Source: JAWRCU01 sp033542235 (GTDB lineage: Bacteria > Pseudomonadota > Alphaproteobacteria > Rhizobiales > Rhizobiaceae). Taken from it: 64,000 nt of DNA. The notes under the pieces are model-generated. The model searched no databases, was not told the origin of the DNA, and saw only the letters and a list, made by a program, of their open reading frames with translations. How positions within the stretch are numbered: the stretch's first letter is position 1; each line of letters opens with the position of its first letter. Shown piece by piece: positions 34,226 through 44,072 of this stretch. The stretch covers positions 1 to 64,000 of the forward strand of contig NZ_JAWRCU010000017.1 in the NCBI RefSeq assembly GCF_033542235.1, in the 5' to 3' direction. The translations under genes were made by a program, and so were the position numbers.

Positions 34226-34612
34226 GTAACTGACGATACGCATCAGTCGTGCCTGCCGATACATGACGGTGACAAAAGCACCGCTCCGGTGGCGTCAGCC
34301 CGTTACACGGGCAGGGAATATTCCCGGCCTCCGGATGGCGCCGTGTGGGCTTTTAACCGGAGCGGCGTGGGAGCGCCGCATGTAGCCGCTGTCGGCAGAG
34401 CTGATCGGGTCGCTCTGTGGCGCGCAGGCGAAATAGCGAACCTCGTGAAGGCAGGCTGAAGCTCCGTTCTCCTTTCCGCGCAGGAGAGGGGCAGCGATTG
34501 GGAGAGAATGGATGCCATGCATATGGGGCGTCTGGACGTTGGGGGGAATCTGGAAGTTTGGGGGCCACAGGTACGGGGCGGCTCGCAGGCAAGTGCCTGG
34601 CCGGGCGGTGCA
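34226..34612. other. Intergenic region of about 390 nt without a supported gene
   Basis: No convincing gene was found. The minus-strand frames here are continuations of the antisense of the cyclase gene. The composition and a translated fragment (FAISPARHRATRSALPTAA) resemble intergenic DNA that recurs in rhizobial genomes and is sometimes annotated as hypothetical proteins. Confidence 0.5.
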
Positions 34613-36352
34613 GTGACGGCGCAACGCCGCCTCGCGGCGATCCTGGCCTGCGACGTGGTCGGCTATTCGCGCCTGACGGAGCGCGATGAGGGCGGCACGC
34701 TCGAGCGGCTCAAGACATATCGCAAGGGCGTCGTGGAGCCGCTGGTCGCCGAGCACCAGGGACGCATCGTCAAGCTCACCGGCGACGGCATGCTGTGTGA
34801 GTTCGCGAGCGTCGTCAACGCCGTGACCTCGGCGATCGCGATCCAGCAGGCCGTGGCGGAGCGCGAGGCGGACACGCCTGAGCAAGAGCGGATCCGCTAT
34901 CGCATCGGGATCAATCTCGGGGACGTGGTCTGCGAGGAGGATGGCGACCTTTACGGCGACGGCGTCAACATCGCCGCCCGGCTCGAGGGCATCGCCGATC
35001 CAGGCGCCGTTGTCGTCTCGGGGACGGCCTACGATCACCTTCAAGGCAAGCTCGACTGCAGCTTCACCCCGCTCGGCGAGCTGCGTCTCAAGAATATCGG
35101 GCGGCTCGTGCGCGCCTACAGCATCGAGACCGGCGCCTCGGTCGCTGCGCCACCTCCGCTCCCGGAGAAGCCCTCGATAGCGGTCTTGCCGTTTACCAAC
35201 ATGAGCGGTGACCACGAGCAGGAATATTTCGCCGACGGACTGGTGGAGGACATCATCACGGCATTGAGCCGGGTGAAATCCTTCTTTGTCATCGCTCGCA
35301 ACTCCTCCTTCACCTACAAGGGCCGGGCGGTGGACGTGCGCCAGGTCGCCCGTGAGCTCGGCGTCCGTTACGTGCTCGAGGGCAGCATCCGGAAGGCGGG
35401 GTCGCGAGTGCGCATCGTGGGCCAACTGGTGGATGCGGTCAGCGGACACCATGTCTGGGGCGACCGCTTCGATGGCGACGTGAGCGACATCTTCGATCTT
35501 CAGGACAAAGTGGCCGAGAGCGTTGTTGGCGCCGTAGAACCGAGCATCCGGCTGGAGGAGATCAAGCAGGCGCGCACGAAACCGACCAGCTACATCAGCG
35601 CGTACGACCTTTATCTGCGTGCGCTGCCGCGCTTCTACAGCATGACGCGCGAAGGCTTTGCCGATGTGCGCTGGCTCACCAACGAGGCGCTCAGTATCGA
35701 TACCGGCTTCATCCTGGCGAAGGCGTTGGGCGCCTATATCCGAAGCCTGTCCGTGAGCCAGTGCTGGCACGAGCCCGACGATATCCGGGTCGCCGTGCGT
35801 ATGGCACGCGAGGTGCTGGCGGAAGCGCGCGACGATCCGACCAGCCTGCGCTTCGCCGCGCAGGTGATCGCCTACAGCGCCAAGGATTACGAGACGGCGC
35901 TGGACGCCATCGAACGCTCCCTGCTCCTAAACCCCAATTCGGCGCAGGGCTATACGGGCAGCGGCTGGGTGAACGCCCATTCCGGCCGCGCGCTCGTGGC
36001 GATCGAGCACTTTCACAGGGCAATGCGCCTGAGCCCGGTCGACCCCGAGAAAGGCATTGCGCTGTCCGGCATCGGGATGAGCTACCTGATGCTCGAGCGC
36101 TACGAGGAAGCTCTGGCATGGGGAGAGCGCGCGCTGCGCGAAATGCCGAATTACGGCTCCTCTCACCGGGTGGTGATCGGGGCGCTGGTTGGATTGGACC
36201 GGCTGGACGAGGCGCGGTCGGCGGCTGGGCAGCTGATGGAGGCGTTCCCGACCTACACGCTTTCCTTGCAGCGGCAGATCAATCCGTGGCGGGACAAGGC
36301 GTTCGGAGAGCGTTACTTGGAGGCTTTGGGCATTGCCGGCGTGCCCGAATGA
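34613..36352 (+). CDS. Class III adenylate/guanylate cyclase-like protein with TolB-like and TPR domains
   Basis: Protein of about 579 aa. Residues about 3-170 are a class III cyclase domain: RRLAAILACDVVGYSRL with the first metal Asp, KLTGDGMLCEF with the second, and INLGDVV...GDGVNIAARL. Residues about 185-310 match the TolB-N-like module (IAVLPFTNMSGDHEQEYFAD, YVLEGSIRKAG). TPR-like helices follow to the end (YETALDAIERSLLLNPN). The GTG at 34613 gives the family's usual N-terminus, while an ATG at 34508 adds atypical sequence. No TM helix was seen. Confidence 0.88.
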   Translation: MTAQRRLAAILACDVVGYSRLTERDEGGTLERLKTYRKGVVEPLVAEHQGRIVKLTGDGMLCEFASVVNAVTSAIAIQQAVAEREADTPEQERIRYRIGINLGDVVCEEDGDLYGDGVNIAARLEGIADPGAVVVSGTAYDHLQGKLDCSFTPLGELRLKNIGRLVRAYSIETGASVAAPPPLPEKPSIAVLPFTNMSGDHEQEYFADGLVEDIITALSRVKSFFVIARNSSFTYKGRAVDVRQVARELGVRYVLEGSIRKAGSRVRIVGQLVDAVSGHHVWGDRFDGDVSDIFDLQDKVAESVVGAVEPSIRLEEIKQARTKPTSYISAYDLYLRALPRFYSMTREGFADVRWLTNEALSIDTGFILAKALGAYIRSLSVSQCWHEPDDIRVAVRMAREVLAEARDDPTSLRFAAQVIAYSAKDYETALDAIERSLLLNPNSAQGYTGSGWVNAHSGRALVAIEHFHRAMRLSPVDPEKGIALSGIGMSYLMLERYEEALAWGERALREMPNYGSSHRVVIGALVGLDRLDEARSAAGQLMEAFPTYTLSLQRQINPWRDKAFGERYLEALGIAGVPE

Positions 36353-36533
36353 TGTGGGCGATCGACCGCATGCAGAGGAGACATCACAAGCTTGACCCGG
36401 TGCTGTCGCGGGACGATTCGTCAAGTTCGACCCGAGCGGAAACCTGCGTGGTTGGCTAAGGGTTGTTGCACGCGGGGCATTTGCCAGTTTCGTAAATTTG
36501 AGTTCTATTGAACGCCGACTTGCGCCGGTCGGG

Positions 36534-37613
36534 ATGGTTGAAGAGGGCATGGTGAACGGGGGCGATTCCGGATATGCCGGGGAGAAGGCGAGCACTGCGC
36601 TGAAGCTTCCGCATTCCGTGCTGACGGTCGAAGGCCTAGCCGTCGAGGAGGCTATTCCCGCTTGGCGGGAGAGCATGGACGTTTTCTACGATGTGCGGCT
36701 CCGCAAGAAGGCCGATGACCCGTTCCGCTTCCGGGCCGAGGCGTTTCATTTTGGCAGTATAGTCCTGACCAGTTACTCGTGCGTGGCGCAGAGCTTCGAT
36801 CGTTCGCGCGCTCGCATCGGGCGGGATGGTCTCGACCATCTCACGTTGCAAATCTGCCTGAAGGGGAGCCATGGCAGACCGGACGCCGGTTCAGCCGGCC
36901 ATGCCGGACCCGGCGATTTGATCGTGTCGGATCTCGCGCAGGCGCAGGCGACGGTGACCACCGACTTCGACAGTCTCAATCTCACCGTGCCGCGCAGTGT
37001 TCTCGCCCCGCTTCTAAGGCAGCCGGATGAGCAGAATCTCCGAGTGATTTCGGGGAATGTGCCGTTGCTTGCATTGCTGCGCAATCATCTCTTGGGCCTC
37101 TACGAGGGTGCCCGGTCCATGAGCCTGCAAGACGCCGAGGCGGTGGTGCGTCCGACCGTCGATCTGGCTGCCGCCGCGATCAATGCAGCGGTAACCGATG
37201 AGAATGCCGCCTCGGTCCAGTTGGCGCTGACCGGGGATATCCGCAGGCATGTGAGCGATCACATCTTGGATCCGAATCTGACCGCTGAGACAATTGCTGC
37301 GGCCTACGGCATCTCGACGCGCAAACTATATTATCTGTTCGAGCCCTATGGCGGCTTTTCCTCCTATGTCCAGGAGGAAAAGCTGCGCCGATGCCGAACG
37401 GAGCTCGTCGATCCCGAGCAGCGGCACAGAAGCATCGCCGAAATCGCAGAGAGCTATGGCTTCAGCCATCGCAAGAGCTTTGTCCGCGCCTTCCGCAGGT
37501 CCTTCGGCATGACACCACGGGAGATGCGGATTCTTGCTGCAGAGGGCCGCAGCCTGTTCAAGCAACACAGGGAAGGCGTGGACATGTGGCACTGGATTCG
37601 CGAGCTGCGGTAA
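36534..37613 (+). CDS. AraC-family transcriptional regulator
   Basis: Protein of about 359 aa. The N-terminal 200 residues resemble the AraC-binding-like ligand domain (FRFRAEAFHFGSIVLTSYSC, DHLTLQICLKG). The C-terminal 100 residues hold two helix-turn-helix units (LTAETIAAAYGISTRKLYYLF and SIAEIAESYGFSHRKSFVRAF, then FGMTPREMR). ATGs at 36534 and 36549 are both plausible. It lies 295 nt upstream of the autotransporter on the same strand and may control it. Confidence 0.88.
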   Translation: MVEEGMVNGGDSGYAGEKASTALKLPHSVLTVEGLAVEEAIPAWRESMDVFYDVRLRKKADDPFRFRAEAFHFGSIVLTSYSCVAQSFDRSRARIGRDGLDHLTLQICLKGSHGRPDAGSAGHAGPGDLIVSDLAQAQATVTTDFDSLNLTVPRSVLAPLLRQPDEQNLRVISGNVPLLALLRNHLLGLYEGARSMSLQDAEAVVRPTVDLAAAAINAAVTDENAASVQLALTGDIRRHVSDHILDPNLTAETIAAAYGISTRKLYYLFEPYGGFSSYVQEEKLRRCRTELVDPEQRHRSIAEIAESYGFSHRKSFVRAFRRSFGMTPREMRILAAEGRSLFKQHREGVDMWHWIRELR

Positions 37614-37908
37614 AGCTTTACAGAATCAATGGCCGACGTAGTATTACATTAGAAATTACTGAAAAGCGGCCGCATAACTTCTTTAGGGAAACCTCAACGA
37701 AATTTGCATCAAGGGTCACATTTCTTGCGCTCCGGGCCACATTTGCGCCGGTCAGCGACATAGTTCTTGAAAACCTTCCGCTGTCCAATCGAAAAGCGAT
37801 CATCAGGGTCAGGCGCGGGGCGTCTCCGTCTCCTGAAGCAATGGTTTCGTATCCGTGCGCGAAGACGCCGGATCGGACCAGGGTCCGTCCTTCATTCGGG
37901 GGAATTTT

Positions 37909-40900
37909 ATGGCGGCGGAAGTCTCGAGCGACAAAGCCTCTCCTCATCGCGCCTGGTTGCCTGCGTCACGACGCGGCCGCACTGGGCACAACACGGTTCT
38001 TACGACCGCGGCGGTACTTGCCGTGATCACCCAGAGCATGCCTGTTCATGCGCAGACTGCCTGGACCGGCACGAATTCCTCGGACTGGTTTGATCCCGGC
38101 AACTGGACCGCCGGCGTGCCGACCAATGCGGACTTTGCCGAGATCGACACGGTCGTGAACAGCCTGCCTGCCATCGAGGGCGGTTCGGCGGAGGCGCTCA
38201 GGACCTTCGTCGGCCTGTCCGCGAACGGCGTCCTGACAATTCAGAATGGCGGCAGCCTGACCAACGACCGCGGCTTCATAGGTCAGAACCTCAATGCGAG
38301 CGGGGCGGTATCCGTGATCGGGATTGGCGCGTCCTGGGTGAGTACGAGCAATCTCGTCATCGGTAATCTCGGACAGGGCTCGCTGTCGGTCGTCAACGGC
38401 GGCGCCGTTTCCAGCAACGACACATTTCTGGGTGCCGGCCCTGATGCTTTCGGCTCCGCCACCGTCGCCGGAACAGGTTCGATCTGGACCGCGACCGGCT
38501 CCTTCGTGGTTGGCGATTCAGGAACGGGCACGATCAATATCGACAACGGCGGAAAGCTTAGCTCCTCCGATGCGGAGCTAGGTGACGCTGGCGGCTCGTC
38601 AGGCTCCGTGAACGTGACGGGTGATGGTTCGTACTGGGAGAGCGTCGGCATTCTCACCATCGGCAACGGTGGCGATGGCGCGATCAGCATTCTGGACGGC
38701 GGCAGGATAAGCAGCGAGCACAGCTTGTTCGCCGAAGCTCCAGGCAGCACGGCCGAGGCGCTGATCAGCGGAGAAGGCTCCGAGTGGATTACATCAGGCA
38801 ATTTCATCGTCGGTATTCAGGGCGAAGCAGACGTCATCATACACGGCGGCGGTGCGGTTCAGGCCACCAGCAGCGTCATCGGTTTCGATACGGGCTCGTC
38901 GGGCCTGATCGTGGTCACCGATAAGGGCTCGACCTTTTCGGTCACAGATGGAATCCATGTTGGCGGCAGCGGTGAAGGCGGCCTCGTTGCGGTTGCTGGC
39001 GGGGTCATTCAGAGTGCCCAAGGAATTCTCGCGAATACCCCGGATTCCTTCGCCGGCGCGGCCGTGACCGGAAGCGGTTCGGCCTGGCTGAACAGCGGTT
39101 CGCTGCGTGTCGGCAACAGCGGTACCGCCGAACTCCGCGTCGAGGATGGCGGACGGCTAACCAGCGCGGGTGCCGATATTGCCAACTTCAGCACATCCCA
39201 GGCGAGCGTCAGCATCACGGGCGCAGGCTCGACATGGGACAATTCGGGCTATCTCAATGTCGGCGGGGCAGGAAATGGAACCCTGGCCATCCTGAAAGGC
39301 GGCCGCGCCAGTGACGGTAATGCAACAGTCGCCGCCGAGGCAGGAAGCACCGGCGCGGTCCTCGTCACCGATTCCGGCTCGCAATGGGTCAATGCCGGCG
39401 CCCTCTTTGTCGGCTTCGAGGGGAACGGTGCACTCACTATCCAGAACGGGGCTGTAGTCAGCGCCGAAGATGCTTCCCTCGGCGCACACGCAGGCTCGCT
39501 CGGGGTCGTCACCGTCACGGGATCGGGTTCAAGCTGGCTCAATTCGGGCGATCTCCATGTGGCCGGCGAAGGGCAAGGCAGGCTGAACATTGCCGGCGGC
39601 GCCGTGGTAAAAGCGGCCGGCACGACCTTCATAGGCACTCTCGCCGGTTCGGAGGGGACGTTGAATATCGGCGCTGCCTCCGGGCTCGCGCCGTTGGCTC
39701 CGGGATTGCTCGAAACGACGAAGCTCGTTTTCGGTGAAGGGACCGGCGCGCTCGTCTTCAATCATACGGCTGCCGACTATCTCTTCGCACCAGCCATCGA
39801 GGGTGGTGGCACGATCGATGTGCTGTCTGGCACGACCTTGCTCAGCGCGGACTCGAGCGGGTTCACGGGCCAGGCCACGGTCGACGACGGCGCGACGCTC
39901 ATCGTGAACGGCAGGCTCGGCGGCGCGCTCGATGTGCTTGCGGGCGGCAGGCTCCAGGGTTCCGGCACGGTCGGCTCCACCGCCATTGCCGGGGGAGCCA
40001 CCATTGCGCCCGGCAATTCGATCGGAACGCTCAACGTCGCGGGCGACCTGATTTTCCACGCCGGCAGCATCTATGAGGTCGAGGTGAATCCGGGCGACAC
40101 CGATGCCGACCTGATCCGGGCCACGGGCATAGTGACGCTCAATGGCGGGGCCGTCGCTCATGTCGGTCTGGAGGGTACCTACCGCCCCTTCAGCACCTAC
40201 GAGATCATCGCGGCCGACGGAGGTGTTTCCGGGACCTTCGACGGCGTAACCTCGGATTTCGCGTTCCTCGACCCGTCTCTGAGCTACGATCCGAACAGCG
40301 TGTTCCTGACGCTCGTCCGCAACGACGTGTCGTTCTGCGAGGTCGGCGTGACGCCAAACCAGTGTGCCACCGGCGAAGGCGTCGAAAGCCTGGGCTCTGG
40401 CAAGCTTTACGACGCTGTGGTCGTGCTTGATGAAGACACGGCGCGCGGTGCCTTCGACCTGTTGTCCGGCGAGATCCACGCGTCCGCCAAGACAGCACTG
40501 ATCGAGGACAGTCGCTTCGTGCGTGATGCCGCGACGAACCGGATCCGCGCTGCCTTCGGAGGGGCATCCAGCGCCGCAGCGCCTGTTTTCGCCTATGGCC
40601 CGGGTGGGCCGGAGCCAGCTGCTGCCGGCACGGAACGGTTCGCAGTCTGGGGCCAGGCATTCGGGTCCTGGGGGAATTGGGACGGTGACGGCAATGCCGC
40701 GTCGATGGACCGCTCGATCGGAGGCTTCTTCCTCGGCGGCGACATGTTGGCGGCGGAGAATCTCCGCCTGGGGCTCCTCGCCGGGTACAGCCGATCGAAT
40801 TTCGAGGTGGATTCTCGAGCCTCGTCCGGTTCGTCGGACAGTTTCCATCTCGGCGCCTATGGCGGCAGCCAGTGGGGCGCTTGGGGTCTGCGCTTCGGCG

Positions 40901-41454
40901 GCGCCTATAGCTGGCATGAGATCGACGTCAGCCGTGTGGTCGCTTTCCCGGGCTTCTCGGACAGTCTCACCGGCAACTATGACGCGGCCACCGGGCAAGC
41001 GTTCGGCGAGGCGGGCTATCGGTTCAGCGTGGGTAGCGCGCACGTCGAGCCATTCGCCAGTCTCGCCTACGTGAATCTGCATACCGACGGCTTCACCGAG
41101 AGCGGCGCCGCCGCGGCCCTTGCTGCAGAAGGCCAGCGGACTGACACAACTTTCATGACGCTTGGCGCCAGGGCCGAAATGAAGTTCGGCGAAGCCGAAG
41201 CCACGAAACTCACCGGGATGATCGGATGGCGCCACGCATTCGGCGATGACGTGCCGACCTCCACGATGGCGTTCTCCGGCGGCGATGTCTTCACGATAGC
41301 AGGTGTGCCGATTGCCGAGGACGCTCTTGTTCTGGAAGCCGGACTCGACGTCGCGGTCTCCCAGACAATATCGCTCGGCATCTCATACTCAGGCCAAATC
41401 GCCAGCCAAGCTAGCGACCATGGCCTGCGGGCCGATTTCAGCGCAAAATTCTGA
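37909..41454 (+). CDS. Autotransporter (type Va) with repeat passenger
   Basis: Protein of 1181 aa. An extended basic N-terminus and signal peptide (VLAVITQSMPVHAQ) are followed by a passenger with exact 50-residue repeats (about 106-555), an autotransporter-associated strand region (GTTLLSADSSGFTGQATVDDG in parts, IAPGNSIGTLNVAGDLIFH), and a C-terminal beta-barrel (about 910-1181) ending LRADFSAKF with the terminal Phe sorting signal. ATG at 37909 has GGGGG 6 nt upstream. It is surface-exposed, possibly adhesive. No protease or esterase motif was seen in the passenger. Confidence 0.92.
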   Translation: MAAEVSSDKASPHRAWLPASRRGRTGHNTVLTTAAVLAVITQSMPVHAQTAWTGTNSSDWFDPGNWTAGVPTNADFAEIDTVVNSLPAIEGGSAEALRTFVGLSANGVLTIQNGGSLTNDRGFIGQNLNASGAVSVIGIGASWVSTSNLVIGNLGQGSLSVVNGGAVSSNDTFLGAGPDAFGSATVAGTGSIWTATGSFVVGDSGTGTINIDNGGKLSSSDAELGDAGGSSGSVNVTGDGSYWESVGILTIGNGGDGAISILDGGRISSEHSLFAEAPGSTAEALISGEGSEWITSGNFIVGIQGEADVIIHGGGAVQATSSVIGFDTGSSGLIVVTDKGSTFSVTDGIHVGGSGEGGLVAVAGGVIQSAQGILANTPDSFAGAAVTGSGSAWLNSGSLRVGNSGTAELRVEDGGRLTSAGADIANFSTSQASVSITGAGSTWDNSGYLNVGGAGNGTLAILKGGRASDGNATVAAEAGSTGAVLVTDSGSQWVNAGALFVGFEGNGALTIQNGAVVSAEDASLGAHAGSLGVVTVTGSGSSWLNSGDLHVAGEGQGRLNIAGGAVVKAAGTTFIGTLAGSEGTLNIGAASGLAPLAPGLLETTKLVFGEGTGALVFNHTAADYLFAPAIEGGGTIDVLSGTTLLSADSSGFTGQATVDDGATLIVNGRLGGALDVLAGGRLQGSGTVGSTAIAGGATIAPGNSIGTLNVAGDLIFHAGSIYEVEVNPGDTDADLIRATGIVTLNGGAVAHVGLEGTYRPFSTYEIIAADGGVSGTFDGVTSDFAFLDPSLSYDPNSVFLTLVRNDVSFCEVGVTPNQCATGEGVESLGSGKLYDAVVVLDEDTARGAFDLLSGEIHASAKTALIEDSRFVRDAATNRIRAAFGGASSAAAPVFAYGPGGPEPAAAGTERFAVWGQAFGSWGNWDGDGNAASMDRSIGGFFLGGDMLAAENLRLGLLAGYSRSNFEVDSRASSGSSDSFHLGAYGGSQWGAWGLRFGGAYSWHEIDVSRVVAFPGFSDSLTGNYDAATGQAFGEAGYRFSVGSAHVEPFASLAYVNLHTDGFTESGAAAALAAEGQRTDTTFMTLGARAEMKFGEAEATKLTGMIGWRHAFGDDVPTSTMAFSGGDVFTIAGVPIAEDALVLEAGLDVAVSQTISLGISYSGQIASQASDHGLRADFSAKF
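38224..39573 (+). repeat. Nine in-frame 150-bp repeats coding exact 50-aa passenger units
   Basis: Nine consecutive units of exactly 50 residues, each about G-L-x-I-x-x-GG at positions 3-10 and (V/I)TGxGSxW-x-x-(S/T)G...(V/I)G near positions 31-48. A tenth degenerate unit follows to about 39690. Unit boundaries fall every 150 nt from 38224. The pattern matches the repeat called T5SS/PEP-CTERM-associated and should stack as beta-helix coils. Confidence 0.9.
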
Positions 41455-41564
41455 GCTCTTCCGGCAGCTGATCTGCAGCACCGAGGTGCCGCCGCAGCAC
41501 TCGATCCGAGGTTTTGATCCATTGGTGCGCCGTTCCTTACCGAGACAATCAAGATTGCCTGTCT

Positions 41565-42482
41565 TCACCACTTCTGCGGGACATAGAGCTCCTGCGGAAG
41601 GACCTTGCGCTCGTAATCCGGGTTGAACACGCGGTCGGGCAGGGTAATCTCTTGGTGCGGCACATCCTCATAGGGGATGACCGAGAGGAGGTGCGCCATG
41701 CAATTCAGCCGCGCGCGCTTCTTGTCATTGCCTTCCACGATATACCAGTGTGCCTCTGGGATGTTGGTGCGGGCGAACATCTCCTCCTTGGCCTTGGTGT
41801 AGTCCTCCCAGCGCACACGCGACTGCAGGTCCATGGGCGAAAGCTTCCATTGCTTGAGCGGGTCGTGGATGCGCATCAGGAAGCGCAGCTGCTGCTCTTC
41901 GTCGGTGATTGAGAACCAGTATTTGACCAGACGTATGCCGGAGCGCACCAGCATGCGCTCGAACTCCGGGACGTCGCGGAAAAATTCCTCGACCTGGGCG
42001 GGCGTGGCGAAACCCATGACGCGCTCGACGCCGGCGCGGTTGTACCAGGAGCGATCGAACAGCACGATCTCGCCGGCGGCCGGCAGATGCGGCACGTAGC
42101 GCTGGAAATACCACTGCGAGCGCTCGCGCTCGGTAGGCGCGGGCAGGGCGACCGTGCGCACCACCCGCGGGTTGAGCCGCTGGGTGATGCGCTTGATTAC
42201 TCCGCCCTTGCCGGCCGAATCGCGCCCCTCGAAGATCACCACCACCTTGGACCTAGTGTGAACCACCCAGTCCTGCAGCTTGATCAGCTCCGACTGCAGC
42301 CTGAGAAGCTCGCGGAAATAGGTCACCCGGTCGATGGTGGCACGATGCCTCTCTTTATAGATCTTGGCGATCGCCTCCGAGAGCGCCGGTTCGGACAGCT
42401 CCAGCTCGTAGTCCTCGTCGAGCGTGTCCGCGAGCTCGGCCTCCAGCCAGTCCATGCCGCTCCTGCTCTGCTGGTCGTTCAT
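41565..42482 (-). CDS. ppk2: Polyphosphate kinase 2
   Basis: Cytoplasmic enzyme of 305 aa that uses polyphosphate to phosphorylate nucleoside phosphates. Walker A is FEGRDSAGKGG (84-94), the lid region has RSQWYFQRYVPHLP, and Walker B is LFDRSWYNRAGVE. YIVEGNDKKRARLN follows. One PPK2 domain is present, matching the class that phosphorylates nucleoside diphosphates. It converges with the autotransporter gene, about 110 nt away. Confidence 0.95.
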   Translation of the reverse strand: MNDQQSRSGMDWLEAELADTLDEDYELELSEPALSEAIAKIYKERHRATIDRVTYFRELLRLQSELIKLQDWVVHTRSKVVVIFEGRDSAGKGGVIKRITQRLNPRVVRTVALPAPTERERSQWYFQRYVPHLPAAGEIVLFDRSWYNRAGVERVMGFATPAQVEEFFRDVPEFERMLVRSGIRLVKYWFSITDEEQQLRFLMRIHDPLKQWKLSPMDLQSRVRWEDYTKAKEEMFARTNIPEAHWYIVEGNDKKRARLNCMAHLLSVIPYEDVPHQEITLPDRVFNPDYERKVLPQELYVPQKW

Positions 42483-42671
42483 CGTTCATCCTCCTTGTCG
42501 GCATGGCAGGGCGGCTCGGCACCCCCGCAGCAATCCATCCGCGAGTTCCATGAAGCTTTTATGGCAACATGGCGGCCGCGCGGACGCGAAGCAGCGGCCG
42601 CTGCGGCAGATGTCGGGCTGCGCGCCTGACGGCCTTCTGCTAACGTAGGGCTTATTCGGCTGGAGGCATGG

Positions 42672-43022
42672 ATGAGAGGCATTATCGCGGCAATGGGCAT
42701 GCTTGCTGCAAGCCCCGCCTTTGCCACGACCGTAACGCTCGATCTGCCGGGCAGCGGGGCGCCCGAGACGCATCTGGTCGCCTATGAGTGCGGCGGCGAG
42801 GTGATCGCTGCCACCTACATCAATGCAGGCAGGAATGGACTTGCGGTGCTGAAGATCGGCGACGCTACGGTCGTCTTCTCAAACGTGCTGTCGGGCTCGG
42901 GTGCCAGATATGCCGGTCAGCAATACATCTGGTGGACGAAAGGCGAGCAGGCTGACCTCTACGACCTGACCAAGGGCGAGAGCGCGCCGCCTCTCCACTG
43001 CAAAGCAGGGCCTGCAGGATGA
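42672..43022 (+). CDS. MliC/PliC-like lysozyme inhibitor
   Basis: Protein of 116 aa with a signal peptide (IIAAMGMLAASPAFA). The mature part matches the C-type lysozyme inhibitor domain: VAYECGGEVIAATYINAG, the loop SGSGARYAGQQYIWWTKGEQADLY (in MliC this region inserts into the lysozyme active site), and a final Cys in LHCKAG that pairs with the first. There is no lipobox, so it is more PliC-like (soluble). The neighbours do not help with function. Confidence 0.85.
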   Translation: MRGIIAAMGMLAASPAFATTVTLDLPGSGAPETHLVAYECGGEVIAATYINAGRNGLAVLKIGDATVVFSNVLSGSGARYAGQQYIWWTKGEQADLYDLTKGESAPPLHCKAGPAG

Positions 43023-43216
43023 GGCTTTTCCAGCGAGCAGCGGCGTTCGACCGCTGAACGCGACCGTTCCGTCGTAGAATAATTTTGCGCAAGCTGGTCG
43101 GAAATCGGCCTCCCTCGTTCGTCCACTGCGGCAACTCCAACCTTTGTGTTCTCGCAAGCAGTGCGAATTGGATTATGATGCCGATCCGAACAACAATCGC
43201 TGAGGGAGTGAAAACG

Positions 43217-43882
43217 ATGGGTCTTCGCATCAACGACACCGCGCCGGACTTCACCGCCGAGACGACGCAGGGAACGATCAACTTCCACGAATGGATTGGT
43301 GATGGGTGGGCGGTGCTGTTCAGCCACCCCAAGAACTTCACGCCGGTCTGCACGACCGAGCTTGGCGCCATGGCCGGGCTGGAAGACGAGTTCAAGAAGC
43401 GTGGCGTGAAGATCATCGGCATCTCCGTCGATCCGGTCGCCAGCCACGACAAGTGGAAGGAAGACATTCAGAAAGCGACCGGCTTCAGGGTGGATTATCC
43501 GCTGATCGGCGACCGCGATCTCAAGGTCGCCAAGCTCTACGACATGCTGCCCGCCGGAGCCGGCGAAACTTCCGAAGGCCGTACCCCGGCCGACAACGCC
43601 ACGGTGCGCTCGGTCTACGTGATCGGCCCGGACAAGAAGATCAAGCTGATCCTCACCTACCCGATGACGACCGGCCGCAACTTCGACGAGATCCTTAGAG
43701 CGATCGACTCGATACAGTTGACTGCGAAGCATCAGGTGGCAACGCCTGCCAACTGGAAGCAGGGCGAGGACGTGATCATCACTGCAGCGGTTTCCAACGA
43801 GGATGCGATCAAGCGCTTCGGCGCATTCGAGACGATCCTGCCATATCTGAGGAAGACGAAGCAGCCGGGCGCGGCGCAGTAG
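43217..43882 (+). CDS. 1-Cys peroxiredoxin (Prx6/AhpC-TSA type)
   Basis: Protein of 221 aa. The peroxidatic Cys 45 is in FTPVCTTE, followed by a C-terminal extension (YPMTTGRNFDEILRAIDS, TPANWKQGEDVII) typical of the Prx6 group, which lacks a resolving Cys. It reduces hydrogen and organic peroxides. ATG at 43217 has GGGAG 9 nt upstream, and the 44 residues that the open frame adds upstream are not Prx-like. Confidence 0.95.
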   Translation: MGLRINDTAPDFTAETTQGTINFHEWIGDGWAVLFSHPKNFTPVCTTELGAMAGLEDEFKKRGVKIIGISVDPVASHDKWKEDIQKATGFRVDYPLIGDRDLKVAKLYDMLPAGAGETSEGRTPADNATVRSVYVIGPDKKIKLILTYPMTTGRNFDEILRAIDSIQLTAKHQVATPANWKQGEDVIITAAVSNEDAIKRFGAFETILPYLRKTKQPGAAQ

Positions 43883-43933
43883 GCAATTCGGATTGGGCGG
43901 ATTCTGTGGCTGGAGCCTTCTGCTTTCAGGCGG

Positions 43934-44043
43934 GCGCTGCCCCTCACCCTCACCCTCTCCCCGTGAAAAACGGGGAGAGGGGGTTCTGCGACGTTGTCGT
44001 CCCCTATCCCCGTCCTTACGGGGTGAGGGTGAGAGGCAGCGCC
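43934..44043. repeat. Rhizobial palindromic intergenic repeat
   Basis: Outer arms GCGCTGCCCCTCACCCTCAC and its near complement (ending at 44043) enclose a hairpin CTCTCCCCGT-GAAAA-ACGGGGAGAG (43955-43980). It lies between the convergent peroxiredoxin and GNAT genes and may act as a terminator. It belongs with the copies at 110, 51088, 53467 and 60767. Confidence 0.75.
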
Positions 44044-44072
44044 AGCCTAAAGCGATTTGCAGAACCCCTTAA

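Noticed and set aside
34303..34518. 71-aa frame resembling 'hypothetical proteins' of rhizobia
   Set aside because: Its sequence is of the kind found in repeated intergenic DNA, and no signal, domain or ribosome site supports it.
34295..35770. Minus-strand open frame of 491 aa opposite the cyclase/TolB gene
   Set aside because: It is antisense to a gene with clear catalytic motifs, has His/Asp/Arg-rich composition typical of GC-rich shadow frames, and no family features.
36388..36460. CTTGACC / CAAGTTCGAC segments as a possible operator for the AraC gene
   Set aside because: The pairing is short and imperfect with a long spacer, so chance is a sufficient explanation.
39529..41235. Minus-strand open frame of 568 aa opposite the autotransporter
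   Set aside because: It lies fully antisense to the repeat passenger and barrel, and its composition follows from the reverse complement of Gly/Ser/Ala codons.
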